NCBI GenBank assembly: GCA_045646905.1
Contig: JAZRLP010000026.1
Coordinates: 434,001-498,000, forward strand
Direction of reading: 5' to 3'
From: RGIG4079 sp045646905
Lineage (GTDB): Bacteria; Bacteroidota; Bacteroidia; Bacteroidales; Muribaculaceae
DNA: 64,000 bases
Of this stretch, positions 18,063 through 26,390 are shown one piece after another. The translations under genes were made by a program, and so were the position numbers. The notes beneath the pieces were generated by a model. The model had not been told where the DNA came from. It worked only from the letters and a program-made list of their open reading frames with translations, and ran no database searches. The stretch's first letter is position 1. Each line of letters begins with the position of its first letter.

Positions 18063-18634
18063 AGTTTTTTGCCAAGGATTGTCACCAATTGAGGTAAAAT
18101 TGCGACTTTATCATCATTTGTAATTATACAATCGGCTTGTGTTAAGATTTCATACTTTTGAGATTCGATTCTTGAAAGAACATCTTGTCGTGAAATATTA
18201 TTGCGTTTCATCACTCTTTCAATTCTAATCTCAATTGGAGCATTTACTTCCCAAACTTCATCTACAACCTTATCAAGCCCGCTTTGATATAGTATTGCTG
18301 TTTCAACAAATAATAGTTTATTGTGTGAATTTTCTAATTTCCATGAGATTAAATCTTCTTTGACAGAAGAATGTACGATATTGTTTAGTTTAACTAATTT
18401 CTCTTTATTGTTAAAAACTATATTCGCTAATTTGACTCGATTAATTGTTCCATCAATAATTATATCGTTACCAAAAGTTGATTTTAAACAATCCTTAATA
18501 GTGGGACTGTTATCCATTAAGTATTTAGCTTTCCAATCACAATCATATACTTCATATCCCATTTCCTTAAGAATTAGAGATACAATAGACTTACCACATC
18601 CAATACCACCTGTTATAGCTATTAATTCTGCCAT
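18059..18634 (-). CDS. coaE: Dephospho-CoA kinase
   Basis: Phosphorylates the ribose 3-prime hydroxyl of dephospho-CoA, the last step of CoA synthesis. The P-loop GGIGCGKSIVS lies within the first 20 residues, and the 191-residue length is normal. I choose the ATG at 18634 (MAELIAITGG); a TTG at 18649 would add five residues and overlap ybbR. It is the last gene of nusB-yajC-ybbR-coaE, a cluster conserved in Bacteroidales. Confidence 0.93.
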   Translation of the reverse strand: MAELIAITGGIGCGKSIVSLILKEMGYEVYDCDWKAKYLMDNSPTIKDCLKSTFGNDIIIDGTINRVKLANIVFNNKEKLVKLNNIVHSSVKEDLISWKLENSHNKLLFVETAILYQSGLDKVVDEVWEVNAPIEIRIERVMKRNNISRQDVLSRIESQKYEILTQADCIITNDDKVAILPQLVTILGKKL

Positions 18635-18638
18635 AGAG

Positions 18639-19601
18639 TTATTGCTCAATGATATATTCTACACTATCAATTTTTGAAGAAACGCCTTTATAAGTAGAGG
18701 GAATCTCAATGAGTTTAATTGGTAATTTGTTGTTGTATAGATAGATATCCTTATAATCAACAACAGCTTTGATATGCTTAACTTCGTTATTAAATAAACT
18801 TTTAGGGACTAAATAATTAATCTCAATTTGAGAGGGAAATGTAATTAATCGTCTTTCATCGGGTGTGTTAATAACTTCAATGGGAGTAATTCTTTTTTTA
18901 GAGATGAGAGGTTCAACGGGTATTGTTATATCTACAGAATCAGGTATAGCACGCATGCCCTTAGGTGTTATAATTCGGACTCTAATTGTAGTAGTTTTTG
19001 TGAGATTATCACACTGAATAAATTCTGTTTCTAACTCATTTATTTTTGCAGAAATATCGTTTACAGAGTATAATAATATATTTTCTAAATTTGATTTAAT
19101 CTGGCCGTTAATTATATATTTCCCTTCAGTAGATGGTTCTATATTGACTTTTAACTTTACTTTTTTCCCTGGTTTTGAAGTAAAGTCAATGTTAATTGAA
19201 TCGGGAGAGAAAGTAGTAGCACTACTATTAAAACCAAACATTTGTCGAGTGATGCTTAACAGCTCAGCATGCCCTAATGATATACGAGATCCATGACGAA
19301 ATTTCTTGAAATCTATATCTATGCTTGGAACATCTTTCAATTTATACTTAAAAAAATAGTAACCTTTTGAATTGATATTAACTTTAATAGTATTAGGTGG
19401 AGATGATATTAGTGTTATACTATCAGGAACATCCTTAATTTTAACCGGATAATTAATCTCAAATTGAAATTCTTCGTTGAGAGTTATTGCAAACCAAAAT
19501 ATAAAAGAAATACCTATAAATAACGCAAACTGCAAAAAATTCTTCCCTTTTGCAGTCTTTAAATTCTGTTTGAGATTACTTATGCTCGGAATGTGTCTCA
19601 T
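18639..19601 (-). CDS. YbbR-like domain protein
   Basis: 320-residue protein with one N-terminal transmembrane segment (about residues 25-41) and a large extracytoplasmic region containing YbbR-like repeats (segments such as FEINYPVKIKDVP and the later PVEPLISKK). YbbR domains are found in CdaR, which regulates diadenylate cyclase in Firmicutes; no cyclase gene is in this window. It sits between yajC and coaE. Role unknown but conserved in the phylum. Confidence 0.85.
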   Translation of the reverse strand: MRHIPSISNLKQNLKTAKGKNFLQFALFIGISFIFWFAITLNEEFQFEINYPVKIKDVPDSITLISSPPNTIKVNINSKGYYFFKYKLKDVPSIDIDFKKFRHGSRISLGHAELLSITRQMFGFNSSATTFSPDSINIDFTSKPGKKVKLKVNIEPSTEGKYIINGQIKSNLENILLYSVNDISAKINELETEFIQCDNLTKTTTIRVRIITPKGMRAIPDSVDITIPVEPLISKKRITPIEVINTPDERRLITFPSQIEINYLVPKSLFNNEVKHIKAVVDYKDIYLYNNKLPIKLIEIPSTYKGVSSKIDSVEYIIEQ

Positions 19602-19611
19602 ATAATTATAT

Positions 19612-19647
19612 AAAGCCTATCCAATAATAAAAAATTGAATAGGCTTT
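19612..19647 (-). terminator. Hairpin between yajC and ybbR
   Basis: AAAGCCTAT (19612-19620) pairs with ATAGGCTTT (19639-19647), and CAAT (19622-19625) with ATTG (19634-19637), leaving an A-rich loop. It lies in the 64-nt gap after yajC on the minus strand. No clear U-tract follows, so it may be a partial terminator or a processing site. Confidence 0.45.
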
Positions 19648-19665
19648 GATTGATAAACTGATATG

Positions 19666-19998
19666 TTATTTTTGAGTTTCGTTTTCTTGTGCGGCTTGTG
19701 CAGCTTCTGCAGCAGAAGGGTAAACAGATCCTTTGTCAATAATGATTTTCACATTTTCGGCTATTTCAATTTGGAATGTAGTGTCATTTACATTTCTGAT
19801 TTTTCCATATATGCCGCCAGCGGTTATCACCTTATCCCCTACTTTGAGGTTTTCACGAAATTTTCTAATTTCTTTTTGGCGTTTTTGTTGTGGACGAATC
19901 ATAAAGAAATAGAAAATAGCAATTAGAGCTACAATCATAAAAATTGACATAGTGCCATCTTGCGCTTGTGTTTGTAATAAAATAGAATTAGTAATCAT
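19666..19998 (-). CDS. yajC: Preprotein translocase subunit YajC
   Basis: Single-span inner-membrane protein accessory to SecDF. Its 110 residues have one hydrophobic segment (IFMIVALIAIFYFFMI, about 19-34) followed by the family hallmark RPQQKRQKE, then a KVGDKVITAGGIYGKI beta domain. The acidic, alanine-rich C-terminal tail is common in Bacteroidota YajC. It lies 50 nt after nusB. Confidence 0.95.
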   Translation of the reverse strand: MITNSILLQTQAQDGTMSIFMIVALIAIFYFFMIRPQQKRQKEIRKFRENLKVGDKVITAGGIYGKIRNVNDTTFQIEIAENVKIIIDKGSVYPSAAEAAQAAQENETQK

Positions 19999-20048
19999 AA
20001 TTTATGTGAGATTAATTAAACTTTTACTGAAATAATGTTTCTTATATT

Positions 20049-21455
20049 TTATTTGTTCAATTTGCCTTCGCTTTTTAAGTAATTAATTACAGAGAACAAA
20101 ATGCCATTGATAAATTGACCACTTTTTGAGGTACTATAACTGTTGGCAATTTCAATATATTCGTTGAGTGTAACAGGAATAGGAATTAACGGGAAATTCA
20201 CCATTTCGGCAATAGCTGTTGTCATGATAACAATATCCATAAAAGCTAAGCGTTCCGAATCCCATTGTTTGCTAATAAACTTATCGATATAACTACGATA
20301 TTCATCAAAATTTTCAATTGTTTCAGTAAACAATTTGGGACCAAACTCAGCATCCTCTTGATCTTTATATTGAGAGATTGGTGAGATTTCAATATTTTGC
20401 TGATTTGAGAATTGTTTAATTGTTTTTAAAACAAATGTTCCTATTATATGAAGGTCATCATTCCAATATGATGATTTTGATTCGAGAATTTCATTAAACT
20501 CTTCATCATTAAAGATGATATTTTTAAGAATATTACGCCATATATCACCATCACGAGAATAATCGTTTGTTGATGAGCTCATATATTCTTGATAGATGTC
20601 AGATTGAAGAATTTTATCTAAAATTCTTCTTAAGAATAGAGGCTCTTCTTCCCAATTTATAGAGCATTTAGATAAGCACTTCTCAAACTCTTCGTTAGCT
20701 TCTACTGCTTTCACAAATTGATTGTCAATAAATCGAGTATTTGGATTTAGATCCTCATCAGTAGGCAAATATTTGTTTTTAGCTGCATCAATGAATTGTG
20801 TTTGCAATTGTGTTAATTGAATCACAAGTTTAAAAATACAAAAATATAACTCATAAGATTTATCAAGAGCATGTGTTAGTGATTTATGTGCGTTATATAA
20901 CGATGAGTTGGTATCGCAAATTTTAGCGAGTGAGTTAACAAATAATTCAGCCCCAATTTCAAAACCTTTTATTGAGAAATCATTGTTTTGACGAGTTATA
21001 CTAATGAAGGCGTTATTTTTAAGAATAATTGTATTAAAAACTACTCTCCAAAAATTAACCTCATCCTCAATTTTGTGTGATTTAATTTTGTTAAAATCTT
21101 TATAAATTGTAGAGGCCTTTATTGCTACAATTAGTTCATTTAAAATCGAACTATATTGTGAAATATTATATTGTTTAATTATGCTTTTTACATCATCACA
21201 ATCAATTAATGATTGAGCCAATGCACTTGTTCGAATTATGTTGTGACTATTATCTCGAATATTAGATTTTGATATAATGTTATATCCTGAAAGTTCTAAA
21301 GTTAAAAGGATTAGTTCAAAATAGAAAGATTGAGCATATTTTCTATCGCGAGAAGCATTTTCGGGAATGGCCTCAATTGTAAATTTACTGCGAGTAAGTA
21401 GATATGAATAAAGTAATTGAATGACCTTAATTCTTATTAAAATACGATTAATCAT
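20049..21455 (-). CDS. nusB: NusB-family transcription antitermination protein, extended form
   Basis: The N terminus MINRILIRIKVIQLLYSYL and the C-terminal motif PVTLNEYIEIANSYSTSKSGQFINGIL match NusB, which joins NusE/S10 at boxA RNA during rRNA transcription. At 468 residues it is about three times the E. coli protein and longer than the roughly 300-residue Bacteroides forms I know. The extra length is a central helical region rich in Asn, Ile and Lys between the two NusB halves. First gene of nusB-yajC-ybbR-coaE; a -7 motif TAATTTTG lies at 21488-21495 on this strand. Confidence 0.85.
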   Translation of the reverse strand: MINRILIRIKVIQLLYSYLLTRSKFTIEAIPENASRDRKYAQSFYFELILLTLELSGYNIISKSNIRDNSHNIIRTSALAQSLIDCDDVKSIIKQYNISQYSSILNELIVAIKASTIYKDFNKIKSHKIEDEVNFWRVVFNTIILKNNAFISITRQNNDFSIKGFEIGAELFVNSLAKICDTNSSLYNAHKSLTHALDKSYELYFCIFKLVIQLTQLQTQFIDAAKNKYLPTDEDLNPNTRFIDNQFVKAVEANEEFEKCLSKCSINWEEEPLFLRRILDKILQSDIYQEYMSSSTNDYSRDGDIWRNILKNIIFNDEEFNEILESKSSYWNDDLHIIGTFVLKTIKQFSNQQNIEISPISQYKDQEDAEFGPKLFTETIENFDEYRSYIDKFISKQWDSERLAFMDIVIMTTAIAEMVNFPLIPIPVTLNEYIEIANSYSTSKSGQFINGILFSVINYLKSEGKLNK

Positions 21456-21534
21456 AAGTCTAATGTTCTATTTTGATGTTTATATTGCAAAATTAATAAT
21501 TTTATTTCAATAATAATATATAGAATGGCTATTA

Positions 21535-21571
21535 TTATAAAAGGTTGCACTAAAAATGCAACCTTTTATAA
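21535..21571 (-). terminator. Perfect 15-bp terminator after thiL
   Basis: Perfect inverted repeat of 15 bp (21535-21549 with 21557-21571) around a 7-nt loop, immediately after the thiL stop. The arms end in A/T runs, so it can work in either direction. It closes sppA-lpxK-punA-thiL and separates it from nusB. Confidence 0.85.
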
Positions 21572-22606
21572 CTAATCGGAAATATGGTTCCACCCCTGTG
21601 CTTTAAGTTGGACTTCGTTTCCGTCCCTTGTAATCATTGCACAGCCTAAATCGTTTTTGGTAATATGACCGATTACTTTGAAGTATTCATTATTTTTTAC
21701 TTGCTCATAAAGATGAAGAGGAATTGTAAATAATAATTCATAATCTTCTCCCCCATTTAATGCTGCAGTAACGAGATTCATATTTAATTCTTCAGCCATA
21801 ATAGCAGTTTGGTAATCAATAGGGATTTTATCCTCGTAAATACGACAACCCACCCCACTCTCTTTGCAAATGTGTAGCAATTCTGATGATAATCCGTCTG
21901 ATATATCTATCATAGATGTTGGATGTATTGATTTGCTTTTTAATTCTGCGATAAGATCTTTTCTTGCCTCGGGTTTTAACTGACGCTCAATTAAGTATTC
22001 CTTGCCTTGAAATTGTGGTTGGAAATCCTCAATACCAACTGAAGCCAATTTTTCGCGTTCTAAAAGTTGAAGGCCCATATATGCCGCACCTAAATCTCCA
22101 CTTACACAAATTAAATCGGTTTCTTTTGCGCCTGAACGATATACGATTTCTTCGTTAGTAGCATTTCCTATACATGTTATGCTTATGGTTAGACCTGAAC
22201 GAGAGGATGTAGTGTCACCACCAACTAAATCTACACCATAAATGTCGCATGCTAGTTTTATTCCACTATATAATTCTTCCAAGTGCTCAACAGTAAATCT
22301 TTTTGAAACCCCTAATGCCACTACAATTTGCTTAGGTGTGCCATTCATGGCATATATATCAGAGAAATTGACAACAGCCGCTTTATATCCTAGGTGTTTT
22401 AAAGGAACATAAGTTAAATCAAAATGAATACCTTCCATTAATAAATCCGTAGATACTAGTACTCTCGAATCGTTGTAGTCCATCACTGCACAGTCATCAC
22501 CTACCCCTAATTTGGTCGATTCATTCTTTATAGAAATATCTCTAGTAAGTTTATCAATTAGTCCAAATTCGCCTAATTTGGCTATTTCAGTTTCTGCGTT
22601 ATTCAT
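21572..22606 (-). CDS. thiL: Thiamine-monophosphate kinase
   Basis: ATP-dependent kinase making thiamine diphosphate from thiamine monophosphate. The 344-residue product is of the PurM/ThiL fold with GVGDDCAVMD (metal/ATP site), STDLLMEGIHF, GGDTTSS and DISDGLSSELLHI. Ends with NGGEDYELLF typical of ThiL. Last gene of the sppA operon, 11 nt after punA. Confidence 0.95.
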   Translation of the reverse strand: MNNAETEIAKLGEFGLIDKLTRDISIKNESTKLGVGDDCAVMDYNDSRVLVSTDLLMEGIHFDLTYVPLKHLGYKAAVVNFSDIYAMNGTPKQIVVALGVSKRFTVEHLEELYSGIKLACDIYGVDLVGGDTTSSRSGLTISITCIGNATNEEIVYRSGAKETDLICVSGDLGAAYMGLQLLEREKLASVGIEDFQPQFQGKEYLIERQLKPEARKDLIAELKSKSIHPTSMIDISDGLSSELLHICKESGVGCRIYEDKIPIDYQTAIMAEELNMNLVTAALNGGEDYELLFTIPLHLYEQVKNNEYFKVIGHITKNDLGCAMITRDGNEVQLKAQGWNHISD

Positions 22607-22617
22607 ATATTTGTATT

Positions 22618-23430
22618 TTATATTTTACTAATAAGTGTTTGCATAATTTCTACCATTTTGGGTTGAGCTTTCATCGCTGCTTTTTGAACTTCTTCATGGG
22701 TTGGTACCTCGGTAATATCTTTTCCCCCGAGGTCAGTAATAACTGATACACCAAATACTTCCATAGATGCATGATTAGCAACAATAACTTCTGGCACGGT
22801 TGACATACCTACAGCATCACCACCTATTATGCGAAAATATTCATATTCAGCAGGTGTTTCAAATGTAGGTCCTGATGTGCCTACATATACGCCGTTCATG
22901 ACTCTGATGCCCTTTTCAGCAGCAATCTCATTTGCTAACTTAATTAATTTGTGACTATAGGCTTCTGTCATTGCGGGGAATCTAGGCCCTAGTTCGTTAT
23001 AGTTTTTTCCTCTTAAAGGGTTTTCAGGAAATAAGTTTATGTGATCATTGATTATCATAATATCACCTACCCTAAATTCTTTATTCATGCCGCCAGCTGC
23101 ATTGCTCACAAATAAAGTTTTAACGCCAAGAGCTTTCATAACTCTTATAGGAAATGTAACTTCTTTCATGTCATATCCTTCATAGTAATGAAAACGGCCT
23201 TGCATTGCCATAATGCGTTTGCCACCTAGATAGCCAAATATTAGATTTCCACTATGTCCCTCAACGGTCGATATCGGGAAATTAGGTATGTCGGAATATG
23301 AGATGTATTCAGCCTCTTCAATATGGTTAACTAATGCCCCCAATCCTGTGCCTAATATAATAGCGATATTGGGGAGATTTGAAATCTTTGCTTTAATATA
23401 GTTAGCAGTTAAATTAATTTTTTCAAGCAT
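22618..23430 (-). CDS. punA: Purine nucleoside phosphorylase (PNP I family)
   Basis: Phosphorolysis of purine nucleosides in the salvage pathway. The 270-residue length, the GTGLGALV phosphate site near residue 28, GRFHYYEGYDM, FVSNAAGGMN and DAVGMSTVPE identify the trimeric PNP family (mammalian-type) rather than DeoD. It lies between lpxK and thiL, a gene order known in Bacteroides, with 11-21 nt gaps. Confidence 0.93.
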   Translation of the reverse strand: MLEKINLTANYIKAKISNLPNIAIILGTGLGALVNHIEEAEYISYSDIPNFPISTVEGHSGNLIFGYLGGKRIMAMQGRFHYYEGYDMKEVTFPIRVMKALGVKTLFVSNAAGGMNKEFRVGDIMIINDHINLFPENPLRGKNYNELGPRFPAMTEAYSHKLIKLANEIAAEKGIRVMNGVYVGTSGPTFETPAEYEYFRIIGGDAVGMSTVPEVIVANHASMEVFGVSVITDLGGKDITEVPTHEEVQKAAMKAQPKMVEIMQTLISKI

Positions 23431-23451
23431 AATGTATCCTTTTATAAAATT

Positions 23452-24537
23452 TTATTTATTTGATTCAATGCTATTGACTAATGCTTCAATAAATGGTGGC
23501 ATATCGCCATCGTTGGTGAATTCTACGGTGATTGGTAAGTAAAAAATATATGGCATTATGTCAGGCGGAAAATGTGGGTTGTTAGCAAGTCTAACCGCAT
23601 CTTTTTCAGTTGTTATAATATATTTTCTATTACCTTTAAAAGTATTAAATCTTTTCCTTATTGTTTCTAAATCTCTTTGATCAAAGTCATGATGATCGGG
23701 ATAGGTTGATGTTTTTACTTTAGCATAAAACGACTTGAGATAATTAATAAATGGTTTGGGATTTCCAATACCCGAAATTGCATATATGACATCATCGTTA
23801 TCAAGCCAATCAAGGAGTGGAATGTGAACAGCTTTATTAGGAAAGACAGGCAACAGTTGCCCATATGTATATCTTGAGAAAGAGAGATGCTGAAATGGGA
23901 ATGGTTTGAGTTTATTGTTAAATATACGATATTCCATTGGCTTGATCTCATTAGGGCATTTGGTGACTACTATAAAGTCGGCCCGGTTCAATCCTTGTAA
24001 TGGTTCTCGTAGATTCCCGAAAGGCAACATGTGGTCATAAAATATAGGGCGACTGAACTCTGTTAAAAGAATTGAAACAGAAGGTTTAACATATCGATGC
24101 TGAAAAGCGTCATCAAGTAATATCAAATTTATATCAGGATTAATATACAGTAACTCTTTGATTCCATTGCTGCGTTTCTCACAAACCGCAACTGGTATTT
24201 GACCACCAAATTTATTGTATATTTGATATGGTTCATCTCCAATATCATTCGGAGTAGAATGAGGTGTAGCTAACAAAAATCCTTTTGTCTTACGCTTATA
24301 ACCTCTGCTAATCACTCCGATGTTGTAGATATTCCTTAACTCATTAATAAGAAATTCGGTGTGAGGTGTTTTCCCTGTACCTCCCACTGCAAGGTTGCCT
24401 ACAACGACTATCGGTATGTCAAATTGTTCTTGCTTTAATATCCCCCAATCAAACAAACGATTACGCATTGTTGCTACGAAGCCATATAACTCCGAGAATG
24501 GTAACAACAAATATTTTGGTAACAGTTTGTAATTCAT
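23452..24537 (-). CDS. lpxK: Tetraacyldisaccharide 4'-kinase
   Basis: Membrane-associated kinase phosphorylating the 4-prime position of the lipid A precursor to give lipid IVA. The Walker A motif GNLAVGGTGKTPHTE lies at about 47-62, an N-terminal amphipathic region precedes it, and the 361-residue length is normal. It starts 6 nt after the sppA stop. Presence implies a Gram-negative lipid A pathway. Confidence 0.95.
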   Translation of the reverse strand: MNYKLLPKYLLLPFSELYGFVATMRNRLFDWGILKQEQFDIPIVVVGNLAVGGTGKTPHTEFLINELRNIYNIGVISRGYKRKTKGFLLATPHSTPNDIGDEPYQIYNKFGGQIPVAVCEKRSNGIKELLYINPDINLILLDDAFQHRYVKPSVSILLTEFSRPIFYDHMLPFGNLREPLQGLNRADFIVVTKCPNEIKPMEYRIFNNKLKPFPFQHLSFSRYTYGQLLPVFPNKAVHIPLLDWLDNDDVIYAISGIGNPKPFINYLKSFYAKVKTSTYPDHHDFDQRDLETIRKRFNTFKGNRKYIITTEKDAVRLANNPHFPPDIMPYIFYLPITVEFTNDGDMPPFIEALVNSIESNK

Positions 24538-24543
24538 TGGAGG

Positions 24544-26301
24544 CTATTTTATGGTGATATCTTCCATTTTACATTGGACATTTGACATTCTTTTTATGCG
24601 ATTAACTACATCGTAATAATCTTTTAACTCTTTAAATTCTGTTGGCACAAAATTACTGCTTGATAGTTGAGTAGATGACATAATTTCGTTCAAGAACGAA
24701 GATGCGTTTAAAGGATAATCTACAACACTTTCAACTCCAGTTTTTTCTTTCATGTCGGCAATAACTTTTTCCAATCCACCGAATTTATCGATAAGACCAA
24801 TCTCTTTTGCTGATTTGCCATCCCATACACGACCCTCAGCAATTTTTAGAATAGAGTCAACAGGCACGCCACGTCCATTAGCACAACGTGTTACAAATGT
24901 GCTGTACCCATTTTCGATATATTTTTGCATTTTTTCTTTTTGGATATCAGACATTGGTGAGACAAGCGCAAGGAAATCACCATTAATATTAGTGCTAACA
25001 TTATCAGTGGTTATTCCTAAATTGTTTTCTAATAAATTTTTGATGTTTGCGATTATACCAAATATACCTATAGAACCTGTTAAAGTAGTTGGCTCGGCAT
25101 ATATTTGGTCAGCACCGCATGAAATGTAGTATCCACCAGATGCTGCTACATCACCCATCGACACATAGAATGGCTTACCTTCTTTTTTAAATTGCTCAAG
25201 TGCATCCCAAATTTGCTCTGAAGCAAATGCACTTCCACCGCCTGAATTAACACGAAGAACAAGACCTTTTACATTATCATCTTTGGCTAAATCTAAAATT
25301 TGTGGGACCATCTTATCCCCAACTATGCCGCCGTTGCCATTATCAACAATGTCGCCTGTAGCAAATAGTACTGCAATGTGTTCAGTTGTTCTATTTAGAT
25401 TAATAACATTATTTTGCGCAAAATAATTCTTTGGAGATATAAGATTTATGACTTCATCTTCTTCTAATTTAAGTTTATTTCTCAACATGGTTTCAAATTC
25501 ATGTCGATAATATGTTTTATCAACAACTTTATTTTTCACATAATAGTCGGTCTTTTTAGTATAAATAAGACTGTCGGCCCATTCGTTAATTTTGTCAACA
25601 GTTACTTTTCTTGAGTTTGCTATTTGAGTACAAATGCTGTTCCAAATATTACCCATATAGTGCAATTGTTGTTCTCTGCTGGCATCACTCATATGAGTTA
25701 ACATAAATGGCTCAACTGCACTTTTATATGTACCAACTTTTAAGATTTGAGCTTCAACTCCAATTTTATCCATTAGTCCTTTATAAAACATAGTCGTTGC
25801 TGATAGACCATGGATATCAACATTTCCAATAGGATTGATAAAAATCGAATCAGATGCAGATGCTATGTAATAATCCCCCTGTCCATAATTGTCGGCATAA
25901 GCATATACCCATTTACCTGTTTTCTTAAAATCATTTAGTGCTTCAATTATTTCTTGGCAACTAGAAAGGCCAATGCTTGCGCCTTTACAATCAATGAAGA
26001 TACCTTCGATTTTGTCATCATCTTTTGCCGCACATATAGCTTTAATAATATCTCGATAAGATATTGCCTCTTTATCATATGATTGAAGGTCGTATATAGA
26101 TTCAAGGGGCCTTTCTCTTTCAGAAATTTCCCCATTGAGTTTTAAGTGTAGTACACTTTTGTCGGTTAATGATACGCTTTGTTCAGAAGTATTACTTATT
26201 GCAACAACTATAAATAGAAAAAACGAAATTGCTATTATTATCAACGAAATCCAAAAACCAGCAATAGAGCCCAACATTGCTGTTATAAATTTTTTCATCA
26301 T
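24544..26301 (-). CDS. sppA: Signal peptide peptidase SppA, 67-kDa type
   Basis: Inner-membrane serine protease that degrades cleaved signal peptides. The 585 residues form two tandem SppA/ClpP-like halves. An N-terminal membrane segment (about 8-35) anchors it; the catalytic lysine region YKSAVEPF is in the first half and the serine region GDVAASGGYYISC in the second, as in E. coli SppA. First gene of sppA-lpxK-punA-thiL, with its own promoter at 26343-26373. The two M codons at the start leave a one-residue ambiguity. Confidence 0.95.
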   Translation of the reverse strand: MMKKFITAMLGSIAGFWISLIIIAISFFLFIVVAISNTSEQSVSLTDKSVLHLKLNGEISERERPLESIYDLQSYDKEAISYRDIIKAICAAKDDDKIEGIFIDCKGASIGLSSCQEIIEALNDFKKTGKWVYAYADNYGQGDYYIASASDSIFINPIGNVDIHGLSATTMFYKGLMDKIGVEAQILKVGTYKSAVEPFMLTHMSDASREQQLHYMGNIWNSICTQIANSRKVTVDKINEWADSLIYTKKTDYYVKNKVVDKTYYRHEFETMLRNKLKLEEDEVINLISPKNYFAQNNVINLNRTTEHIAVLFATGDIVDNGNGGIVGDKMVPQILDLAKDDNVKGLVLRVNSGGGSAFASEQIWDALEQFKKEGKPFYVSMGDVAASGGYYISCGADQIYAEPTTLTGSIGIFGIIANIKNLLENNLGITTDNVSTNINGDFLALVSPMSDIQKEKMQKYIENGYSTFVTRCANGRGVPVDSILKIAEGRVWDGKSAKEIGLIDKFGGLEKVIADMKEKTGVESVVDYPLNASSFLNEIMSSTQLSSSNFVPTEFKELKDYYDVVNRIKRMSNVQCKMEDITIK

Positions 26302-26342
26302 AATTATTTATTTTATTCAGTTTAATTGTTATTCTAATTTTA

Positions 26343-26373
26343 CAAAATTAATATAATTGATGATTTTTTCAAA
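26343..26373 (-). promoter_or_regulatory. Promoter for sppA operon
   Basis: On the minus strand TTTG (26370-26373) and TAATTTTG (26343-26350) are 19 nt apart. The predicted start near 26336 gives a leader of about 35 nt. Confidence 0.65.
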
Positions 26374-26390
26374 GAAAATTACAAAACATT

